From IMG/VR virus record IMGVR_UViG_3300028800_000282, positions 1 through 26,738 of that record: a stretch of 26,738 bases of DNA. One strand, given 5' to 3'. This DNA is from a virus. This document shows, one piece after another, positions 20,496 through 26,738 of this stretch (positions within the stretch are counted from its first letter, which is position 1; every line of letters starts with the position of its first letter). The notes beneath the pieces are model-generated. The model was not told the DNA's origin. It did not search any database and saw only the letters and a list, made by a program, of their open reading frames with translations. The position numbers were made by a program, and so were the translations under genes.

Positions 20496-21065
20496 ATGCA
20501 GCCAGAAGGCTACTGCGAATGCGAGTGCGGCGGCAAGACCGAAATCGCGACGCGCACCGATGCATCATGCGGCTGGGTCAAAGGCAAGCCCAAGCGGTTC
20601 ATCTTCAACCACCACAGACGCAAGCGCGCGAGCAGCTACTACACCGAACAAGATCTCGGCTACACAAGCCCGTGCTGGGTATGGACTGGAACGACCCGCG
20701 ACGGCTACGGCCGGATCGGTCGTGACGGGAGGCTATGGAATGCTCACGTCTGGTACTACGTTCAGGTGCACGGACCGGTGCCGGACGGCCTTGAGGTTGA
20801 CCATCTCTGCCACCAGAATTGCGTTGGCGGCTCAACGTGCCCGCACCGCGCGTGCGTCAACCCCGACCACCTCGAAGCGGTCCCGAAGATCGTCAACAAT
20901 CGTCGAGGCGTGAAGTCGCGCCCGCAGAAAACCCACTGCAAGCACGGGCACGAGTTCACGCCCGAGAACACGATAAGACGAGCGGATGGCACTAGGAAGT
21001 GCCGGGTGTGCCAGAACCGGATGATGCTCGCCTACTACTACAGGAGAAAGGCCGACCAGAAGTAA
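20496..21065 (+). CDS. Free-standing HNH homing-type endonuclease
   Basis: A 189-aa protein on the plus strand inside the minus-strand head module. N-terminal C-E-C-E-C-G-G (7-13) is a zinc-binding start. The S-P-C-W-V-W-T-G...D-G-Y-G-R-I (58-74) unit leads into the HNH core: A-H-V-W-Y-Y (83-88), V-D-H-L-C (101-105), cysteines C109/C115/C120, and V-N-P-D-H-L-E (121-127). The C-terminal zinc finger C-K-H-G-H-E-F-T-P-E-N (148-158) plus C-R-V-C (169-172) is typical of phage HNH proteins. AGGAGGAAAG precedes the ATG. It lies between the capsid gene and its usual follower, so it is probably a selfish insertion. Two hairpins in the leader may control expression. Confidence 0.93.
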   Translation: MQPEGYCECECGGKTEIATRTDASCGWVKGKPKRFIFNHHRRKRASSYYTEQDLGYTSPCWVWTGTTRDGYGRIGRDGRLWNAHVWYYVQVHGPVPDGLEVDHLCHQNCVGGSTCPHRACVNPDHLEAVPKIVNNRRGVKSRPQKTHCKHGHEFTPENTIRRADGTRKCRVCQNRMMLAYYYRRKADQK

Positions 21066-21079
21066 ACTCCGGTCGGCCT
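21049..21079 (-). terminator. Hairpin between convergent HNH and capsid genes
   Basis: AGGCCGACC (21049-21057) pairs perfectly with GGTCGGCCT (21071-21079), loop 13 bases containing the HNH stop codon. On the minus strand it is followed by TTTCTCC, so it could stop or attenuate capsid transcription. On the plus strand there is no T tract. Confidence 0.6.
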
Positions 21080-21091
21080 CTCTCCACCAAT

Positions 21092-22372
21092 CTACAAGCG
21101 GGCCACTGGGATGTCGTCAGCGATCTGATTCACCTGACCGTTGCGGTGAGGTGCCACGCAAACCAGAGTCGCGTACCAAACCATCCAGGCTTGCCAGATA
21201 GCGAGCTTCTGGCCGGCGGTTGAGCCGTCCTTGAGGTGAAGGATCGAGCCTTTCCCGTCGGGGGCTTCGAGCCAGTCGGGCTTCGCGACCTCAGCCCACG
21301 CGAACGATGCCTTGTTGAGCTCGAACGCGCAGCCGACAGGGCAGTCGACGTCCGCGATGACGGGAACGGGGTTGTTCCCGGCCGCGATCATGATCGCGCT
21401 GTACCCGCCGTCGACGTCAACAACGTCGGCGTTCGTCCACCGCTTCTGCGACGCGTACGTGTTCGCAAGCCTGCGCTGCACGCCGAGGCTGCTGAGGATG
21501 CAGTCGATCGACTTGCCGGACCGCTGCCGGATCGTCTGCGACTGCCGCATGAACAGGTCCTCGGACGGGTTCGCGTAGCCGTTGCTGATCAGGTTCGAGT
21601 CCCAGATCGAGTTGGTGCTTGAGTTGATCTGGTGGAGCGTCCGGCCGGTGTTGCAAATGTTCCGGAGGCCGTCTGACTCATTGTTGCGGTCCCCAGACAC
21701 GTACACGCCGTACAGGTTGCTGGTCGCACCGGAGGTCGTGGCGCTGATCGTCAGCGTCGCGTTCGCCTGCGTGCTCGACCCGGCCGTCCCGGTGTAGCTG
21801 ACGGCGGTGACGGTCACGCCGGTCACGCCGTTGGTGGTCGCGCCGCTGGACTTCACGATGATGTCGACCGTGTCGCCAACGGCGATGTACTGGCCCGAGT
21901 CGACGGTGATGCTCGTGCCGGCGCCGGGCGTGCCCGTGACGGTAGCGAGAAGACCGTCGCCGGTCCCGTACGCCATGCGGGCAATGTCCTTCCGCAGGTC
22001 GGTCGTGGCGCCTTCCATCTCCGACGTCATCGCGCGAACGAACGCGCCCTCGTCGGTGACGGACTGCTTGATCACCATGTCCGACAGTTCGATGCCGGTA
22101 TCGAAGTACCGGATGCTGACGATCCCGTCGAGGTAGCCCTGCGCCCCGGCGGTCGCGAGGCCCCCGCCGTCAGTCGTTGCTCCTCGGCCGCGGTTACGGC
22201 TGACGTGGACGGGGAACACCAGCTGCCGGCCGGTGAACGCGCCGAGATTGTTGACATTGGACTTCTCGACCTGGTCGATCAGGTACGTCTCCTGGTTCAG
22301 GAGCTCGACGATCGGCCCTCGATACACGTTCTTGAGGAGTGCATCGAAGGTCGTGAGTGTCTGCGTAGCCAC
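21092..22372 (-). CDS. Major capsid protein (HK97-like fold)
   Basis: A 426-aa protein starting at GTG (MATQTLTTFDALLKNVYRGP) after AAAGGG. The segment F-P-V-H-V-S-R-N-R-G-R-G and the acidic S-V-T-D-E-G-A-F-V-R-A-M-T-S-E-M-E spine-like helix (104-120) fit HK97-type capsids of podoviruses. Residues about 140-230 are a Thr/Ser/Gly-rich beta insertion (LLATVTGTPGAG to NLYGVYVSG) that is likely a surface domain. The C-terminal region (D-S-N-L-I-S-N-G-Y, S-L-G-V-Q-R-R-L-A-N-T-Y) is typical as well. It follows the scaffold-like gene with a 146-base untranslated gap that holds no gene and only weak promoter-like sequence, suggesting separate control of capsid expression. Confidence 0.85.
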   Translation of the reverse strand: MATQTLTTFDALLKNVYRGPIVELLNQETYLIDQVEKSNVNNLGAFTGRQLVFPVHVSRNRGRGATTDGGGLATAGAQGYLDGIVSIRYFDTGIELSDMVIKQSVTDEGAFVRAMTSEMEGATTDLRKDIARMAYGTGDGLLATVTGTPGAGTSITVDSGQYIAVGDTVDIIVKSSGATTNGVTGVTVTAVSYTGTAGSSTQANATLTISATTSGATSNLYGVYVSGDRNNESDGLRNICNTGRTLHQINSSTNSIWDSNLISNGYANPSEDLFMRQSQTIRQRSGKSIDCILSSLGVQRRLANTYASQKRWTNADVVDVDGGYSAIMIAAGNNPVPVIADVDCPVGCAFELNKASFAWAEVAKPDWLEAPDGKGSILHLKDGSTAGQKLAIWQAWMVWYATLVCVAPHRNGQVNQIADDIPVARL

Positions 22373-22518
22373 TTTGGACCCTTTCGTGCTGCGTGTTTGG
22401 GGGAATGAACTTCTGGTGTTGCCGTTCCGCCCTCAACGCTGTACGTGAAGATCCCCTGGCCACAATTTGGTGGCTGTAGATCCGCCCTGGCGTCCTGGCT
22501 GGTACTACGGTCCTGCTT

Positions 22519-23304
22519 CTACCCGCGGCCGGCCCTCAGCTGTTCGAGGGCCTGCGCGGTCGCCCACTTCAACGCCTCCCCGCGGGGGGGCGGATCAGGC
22601 GCGCCGTTACCCGAACCGCCGCTCACGGCGCCCGGAGGCATGTCAGCCTTGCCTTGCAGCGTCTCCCGCTCAATCTGAGCGCGAACCATCTGCCAGTCCT
22701 TGAACGCGAGGTTGACCGCGTTCTGCGGGTCGTCCATGTGCGCCGGAATGAACTTGTCGATCATCTCGCGGTTGAAATCGTCCGGGTGCTGACTCTTGAT
22801 CGACTCCAGCTGCGACTCGATCTGAGCGGCTGCTTCCTGCTGCGCGCGGGATTGTTCCTGACTGTCGCGCCACTGCGCGAGCTCCGCGAGCTGACTCGCG
22901 TACGGGTTCAACGCTGCCTGTAGCTGCTGCTCAACGAGCTGCTGTACTGACGGGTCAACCCAGTCCTGCTCCGCTGCGGCTTTCTCAGCCGGCGTGAGGT
23001 TGTGCTGCTGCGCGTACTCCTGAAACCATTCTTGGATCGCGGCGGGGTTGTCCTGAGCGACCTGAGCGAACTGCAACGCCCACTCGACGGTTCCGGGGTC
23101 CTGCTTGTTGACACCCAGCTGCTCGTACGGTTCCCACTGCTTCCGGTACTCCGACGACTCCTGGAACCGTTTCGTCGTGCCGGCGTCCCATTCGCGGAAC
23201 GCTTCCTCGGCGACTAATCTGGCTTCGTCGTCGGTGATCCGTTCGAGGTACTGCGCGTACGGCGTCTCGCCCTGGCCCTCGGGGGGCTGTACGGGATCGT
23301 CCAT
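22519..23304 (-). CDS. Scaffold / capsid assembly protein (261 aa)
   Basis: A highly acidic, Gln/Glu-rich helical protein starting MDDPVQPPEGQGETPYAQYL. Long helices run about residues 20-60, 75-105 and 115-170 (AELAQWRDSQEQSRAQQEAA). The C-terminus is flexible (Gly/Pro-rich) and ends in a helix with basic residues (EALKWATAQALEQLRAGRG), a common capsid-binding tail in scaffolds. It lies directly before the major capsid gene. No protease motif is seen. Ribosome site AAGGGAG. Confidence 0.75.
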   Translation of the reverse strand: MDDPVQPPEGQGETPYAQYLERITDDEARLVAEEAFREWDAGTTKRFQESSEYRKQWEPYEQLGVNKQDPGTVEWALQFAQVAQDNPAAIQEWFQEYAQQHNLTPAEKAAAEQDWVDPSVQQLVEQQLQAALNPYASQLAELAQWRDSQEQSRAQQEAAAQIESQLESIKSQHPDDFNREMIDKFIPAHMDDPQNAVNLAFKDWQMVRAQIERETLQGKADMPPGAVSGGSGNGAPDPPPRGEALKWATAQALEQLRAGRG

Positions 23305-23361
23305 GCTGCTCCCTTGTCTTATCTGCCCCTGGCCCGCGGGCTGTAGCAGACGGTTGGTTGG

Positions 23362-23604
23362 TTACTTCTCGTCGCCGTCGCGGTCGCTCTTGCGCCGCGC
23401 AGCAAACTGCGAGCGGGCCCTGTCTGTCGCCTGCTTCAACGTCCGCGGCTCGTCGCCGTCATTGTCGTTGGCGGCGGACGCTTCGGCAGCCTTGTCGCAC
23501 GCGTCACACGCGGCGATCAACGTCTTGTACTCCGGGCCCGTGCATTGCTCCTTGACCGTTTCGATCGCGGTCTGAAGGAGACGGATCGCGGTCTGGTCGC
23601 TCAT
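23362..23604 (-). CDS. Small helical protein between portal and scaffold (80 aa)
   Basis: I chose the ATG at 23604, which overlaps the stop of the upstream gene (ATGA); an in-frame start at 23685 would run through that gene. The protein starts MSDQTAIRLLQTAIETVKEQ and has three cysteines (C25 and C37-D-A-C40-like). The C-terminal half is highly charged (RARSQFAARRKSDRDGDEK). The role is unknown; perhaps a minor head component. Confidence 0.64.
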   Translation of the reverse strand: MSDQTAIRLLQTAIETVKEQCTGPEYKTLIAACDACDKAAEASAANDNDGDEPRTLKQATDRARSQFAARRKSDRDGDEK

Positions 23605-23993
23605 CTGCCGGCGTGCGTCGGCCGCAGGTGCTCGTACGCGACCGACAGAAGCTGGTTCATCGCGTCGCGGGTCCGGATGATGCACCGGGTTGGGTACCCG
23701 TCAGCGCCGCGCTCCTCGACGTGAAGGAGCGCGCCGCGCCGGCCGGCGTGCTCGCCGTCGACGACTCGGACCCAGCCGCCTTCGAGCGCGTCATCGTCAG
23801 ACCGCTTGGTGCGTCCGTCGACGATCACTGGTAGCGACGGCGTGGATTGCGCGACGATCGCCTCCGCGATAGTCGCCTTCGTCGCGCCGGACGGAATGTC
23901 AACGCCCTGCACTTCTGCGAGTGCTTGAAGTTCAGGCTTCTTGAGGTCGCTCGCCAGCTTCTCGGCATCCGGAGCGTCAGGACTGTCGGTCAT
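23601..23993 (-). CDS. HeH/SAP-like protein with C-terminal beta domain (130 aa)
   Basis: Residues about 10-45 (KLASDLKKPELQALAEVQGV, then D-I-P-S-G-A-T-K-A-T-I-A-E-A-I) have the helix-extension-helix pattern of HeH/LEM/SAP-like domains, frequent in small phage head proteins. Residues about 70-126 form a beta-rich domain of KOW/SH3 type (GGWVRVVDGEHAGRRGALLH). The ATG overlaps the portal stop by four bases. A nucleic-acid or head-assembly role is plausible but unproven. Confidence 0.68.
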   Translation of the reverse strand: MTDSPDAPDAEKLASDLKKPELQALAEVQGVDIPSGATKATIAEAIVAQSTPSLPVIVDGRTKRSDDDALEGGWVRVVDGEHAGRRGALLHVEERGADGYPTRCIIRTRDAMNQLLSVAYEHLRPTHAGR

Positions 23994-26229
23994 TGTTTCG
24001 GTTGTCCTCTCTGCGGCTGCTGCCGCTGTTGGGCTCGAGCGGCAAGCCCGGCTTGATGCTGCTCCTCCAAGTGCCTGAGCTTCTGCTGATGCAACTCTTC
24101 GGCCTGACGGTGCTGCGCGGCGGTCCCCGCGGCCTGCTGCTGCGCCTGCACGCCACTCAACGACGTCTGATGCTGCGCCTGCGCCGCCTGGATTGCCTGC
24201 TGGAGTTGTCCTTGCTGCGCCTGCTGGTCCTGCTGCTGCGCCTGCCCTGCGAGGCCGAGCGCGCCCTGAGCGGCCTGCGCGCCCGGGTCCTGCTGAGGCT
24301 GTCCTTGAGTCTGGGCTTGGGCTTGTAGTTGCGCTGCCTGGTTCTGCGCCATCCGCTGCTTATGCGCCGCAACGTGCGCCGCGAAGATCGCTTGCGCGTT
24401 CGGGCTGAGCGTCTGATACTGCTGCTGCTTCTGAAAGTCCTGGTGAACGTCAACGTGCGTTGGGTCGTCGTCGTAATCGTTGATGTTGACGGGAACGTCC
24501 ATCGCCATCTTCGTGTTCTCCCGCTGCGCCTGCTCCTCATTGATTGTGTACTCGCTGATGAGCCGGTCCGCGCCGCCAACATCCCAATCCTTGAGGAACT
24601 GCGCGAGCTGCCGGCCGTGCGGCGGGTTCCCGGACTGCACGAAGAACGTCAACAAGTCCTGCATTGCGGCCTGCTTCGCTGCCTTGCTTTGAGGAAACGC
24701 GCTGCCTGCCTGGACTTCGACGTGCGTGTTGTCGCGGAGCATCGCGCCGCGGAACGGGAATATCTGCCATGCGCCGTTATCGCCGCTGATACGGATCGTC
24801 CGCTGGTCCGTGTAGTAGTGCGCCGCCAGCTTCAAAATCTTCTGGCCGAGCCGCCCAAGCTGCGTCTCATAGTCCGTCATCGCGGGACCAAGCCTGGTGT
24901 CGTCAGCCTCAAGGAGAAGGTTGATCGCGGACGCCGCGGTGACCCCGGGCGGGACGTTCGCGCTCGTGACCTCATGCTGGCCGCTGATCTCCTGGATGCT
25001 CTCCTCGATACGCGCTATCTCGTCAATCACGTACTGCGGGAGTGGGGGCGCCTGCAAGTACGTGGGGACCGTGTTCGGCGATCCGAGATCATCGAAGAAG
25101 TAGATGCCGCCCGGCATCGTCGTCGAGTCCGCGAACTTGTCGGGGTCCTGGACCGCCTGCTTGGAAGCGAGGATCGTCGGGTTCCCAACCCGGTTGCGGT
25201 TCTCCGCGATCTGACTCTTGACCTTGTTGAGCTCCGTCTGCGGTCCCCGAAGCTGCTCAGTGATCGACGTGGGCCACAAGCGTCCGGGGATCGGGATGCC
25301 GGACAGCATGACGTACGGGAACGGGTCAAACGGCCCGTCGTCCTCAAACAGCAGGCGTTTTGCGCTCCACACCGCATGCCGGCCGTTCGGATGCTGCGGA
25401 CTCGGCTTGCTCCAGTACTCCCGGATCTTCACGCCCCGGTACGAGCCCGTACCGGGCATGAACACCGCACCCATCCTCGATTCGATCAGGCCCGGGTTGC
25501 CGATCGTGTCCGCGTCCAACGTCACGCCATACCGTCGCAGGAGACTGTCGACGGACTGGACGGACTCCTCGACCAGCCACTCACACTCCGGGAAACTGTC
25601 CGCGAGCGGGTCAATGAACATTTGAAACGGAGACCGCGCCTCCACTTTGATGTCGCCCTGGTTCACGCGCTTGGACTGGACCTGAACGCCCAGAGCCGCC
25701 GAAAGCTGTCTGGGGTCGTGCTGCCCGGCGCGTAACGGCTTTCCGCTCGTGTCCGTCAACACCTTCCCGTCCGGCCCGACCACGCAATCAGTCCCATCAC
25801 CGAGCGTCGGGTCCCAGAAACATTTCAAGAACCCAGCGCCCGTAATCCGCGACCACAGGAGGGCTTTCGTGGTGATCTCCTGCAAGCTCAAGTGCTTCCA
25901 CAGGTACCGCATCAGCTGCTCGCCCATCTCCGACGCGTGCTGATCCTGCTCATCCGCCGTTCTTGGGCTGACGGTGAACACGGGCCGTGTCTTCGTCATC
26001 TTCGCAACCTCGGTGCGGACGCACGGCTGGATACGGTTGTCGACGATCGTGATCCGGTTCGGCTTCAGGCGAGGCCGGAACAGACCCCGTCCGTCCCACG
26101 CAATCCATTGTTCACCAACATAGTAGGCAAGGTTAAGGTGGGTCTGTACCACACCGGTTCAAGTTTCGCTCGGGCGCTTTTGGCCTTGCGGTGCAGATCG
26201 TCGAGATCCGCAATCGTTGAATCCAGCAT
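23990..26229 (-). CDS. Portal protein (P22-like), frame change near 5' end
   Basis: The reading frame from ATG 26229 lies behind an almost perfect ribosome site (AAAGGGGGTGATG) and encodes MLDSTIADLDDLHRKAKSAR, then A-K-L-E-P-V-W-Y-R. One missing base at the CCC run (26142-26140) is needed to join the main frame, P/T-H-L-N-L-A-Y-Y-V-G-E-Q-W, giving 746 residues. The joined sequence reads as a typical P22-type portal N-terminus (E-P-x-W...N-x-x-Y-x-x-G-x-Q-W). The body includes V-D-N-R-I-Q-P-C-V-R-T-E-V-A-K and a long wing/stem core. The last about 140 residues are extremely Gln-rich and helical, fitting an extended portal barrel. The portal forms the dodecameric DNA gate. The GTG at 26152 is an alternative start but lacks a ribosome site and would remove the conserved N-terminus. 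Confidence 0.88.
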
Positions 26230-26230
26230 G

Positions 26231-26256
26231 GTAGTGACATCACCCCCTTTCACTAC
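26231..26256 (-). promoter_or_regulatory. Hairpin presenting the portal ribosome site in its loop
   Basis: On the minus strand GTAGTGA pairs perfectly with TCACTAC around a 12-base loop that holds the strong ribosome site AAGGGGGTGATG; the ATG follows one base after the stem. Loop exposure would keep the site accessible, or protein binding could repress it. Confidence 0.55.
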
Positions 26257-26268
26257 GTCGATGGTTCA

Positions 26269-26738
26269 TTACGGGAGCCAGACGATGTCGATGCGGCCGG
26301 AGCCGCCCTTGCCGCCAGCGCCGCCGGCGCCCTGGCCCGAACCTGCGTTGTATGACCCGGCTCCGCCACCGTCGCCGCCCTGCCCCGTGTTCGCGGGCGC
26401 GTCAGATGGTGTTACCCCTGTCGTCGTCCCGGATGTGCCAGCGCCGATGGTGCTCACGCCACCTCCGCCGCCGCCGAGCGTGGCTGACGCTGGCCCTCCA
26501 GCGCCGCCACCACGGCCAGACGCGCCGATCGGCGCCCCTGCTCCATCGCCAGCGGTCGTTAGCGCCTGGCCGCCGCCGCCAGGCAGGTATGGGCTTGAGA
26601 AAGACCCGCTGGTGGTTGACATCCCGTACACGCCGCCCACAACAGACGCGATCGAGTTGGCAAGCGCGCCCCGGCCGAACGAGCCGCCGTTAGCGACAAC
26701 ACTGATCCCGGTGCCGGTGACGGTCGTGTTACCGACCG
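26269..26738 (-). CDS. Glycine-rich tail/fibre-type protein, 5' end outside window
   Basis: The frame is open to the right edge of the window (156 codons visible), so the start is not seen; a GTG at 26640 is internal. The visible part ends in long Gly runs (GGGGQALTTAGDGAGAPIGA, GGAGGPASATLGGGGGG), then G-G-K-G-G-S-G-R-I-D-I-V-W-L-P. Such C-terminal Gly-rich domains ending in S-G-x-I-x-I-x-W/Y are typical of phage tail fibre or receptor-binding proteins. Its position just upstream of the portal is unusual. Confidence 0.72.
   Translation of the reverse strand, partial: VGNTTVTGTGISVVANGGSFGRGALANSIASVVGGVYGMSTTSGSFSSPYLPGGGGQALTTAGDGAGAPIGASGRGGGAGGPASATLGGGGGGVSTIGAGTSGTTTGVTPSDAPANTGQGGDGGGAGSYNAGSGQGAGGAGGKGGSGRIDIVWLP

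Noticed and set aside
24100-24330. DNA tandem repeat in the portal 3' region
   Set aside because: The CTGCTG/CTGCGC richness reflects Gln and Ala codons of the low-complexity C-terminus, without a regular repeat unit.
24329-25735. Long plus-strand open frame opposite the portal
   Set aside because: Arg/Leu-rich composition typical of GC-rich antisense shadows; the minus-strand portal is clearly coding.
26138-26150. Programmed -1 frameshift signal in the portal
   Set aside because: The context TAC AGA CCC ACC does not form an X-XXY-YYZ slippery heptamer, so an indel is more likely than recoding.
26065-26253. Separate 62-aa gene upstream of the portal
   Set aside because: Its first part reads as the missing portal N-terminus with a strong ribosome site, and its tail after R29 is out-of-frame portal sequence. 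It is better treated as the 5' part of the portal gene.
1-26738. tRNA genes, integrase or lysogeny repressor
   Set aside because: No cloverleaf-like intergenic sequence and no tyrosine/serine recombinase or phage repressor motifs were seen; the RHH protein alone is not evidence of a temperate lifestyle.

Overview
This GC-rich window looks like the virion, lysis and recombination part of a tailed double-stranded DNA phage genome, either a free phage or a prophage fragment. Nearly all genes lie on the minus strand, so the functional order runs from right to left. The morphology is most likely podoviral. There is a P22-type portal with a long helical C-terminus, a scaffold-like protein, a HK97-fold-like major capsid protein, a SU10/P22-type connector adaptor, a beta-rich nozzle-like protein beginning with a GGLNTRDAP motif, and several large Ala/Gln-rich proteins that look like ejected internal virion proteins. 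I see no tail tube, sheath or classical tape measure. A secreted beta-helix protein carries an Ig-like module of a type I associate with secreted proteins of Thermoleophilia (Solirubrobacterales and relatives). My best guess is therefore a phage of a soil actinobacterium of that group, but this is inference.

Layout from right to left: a glycine-rich tail or fibre-type protein cut by the window edge; portal; two small proteins; scaffold; major capsid; a plus-strand HNH endonuclease intruding into the head module; three small head-completion genes; connector adaptor; nozzle protein; a structural protein; a plus-strand island with a secreted small protein, a 38-aa peptide and a 28-bp direct repeat; four internal virion-type genes; a plus-strand membrane peptide; a virion muralytic enzyme (lytic transglycosylase plus NlpC/P60); two small genes; the small terminase subunit; a lysis cassette (GH25-like endolysin plus four membrane proteins); and the secreted beta-helix protein. 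A strong minus-strand terminator follows. Most adjacent minus-strand genes overlap by 1-4 bases, which implies translational coupling.

Left of that terminator a second minus-strand operon begins at a good sigma70-type promoter embedded in CGAAGT repeats. Its first gene is a ribbon-helix-helix protein, probably its own repressor. Then come a run of tiny proteins, several with zinc-binding cysteine motifs, an ERF-family single-strand annealing protein, two unknown proteins, an HNH nuclease and a Holliday-junction-resolvase-like PD-(D/E)xK nuclease cut by the left edge. This reads as an early recombination module under autoregulation.

Two structural genes (portal and nozzle protein) are intact only if one frame change near each 5' end is allowed. 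Both lie at short homopolymers, so sequence error is the simplest explanation, although the nozzle site resembles a known +1 shift motif. The large terminase subunit, DNA polymerase, integrase and lysogeny repressor are not in this window.
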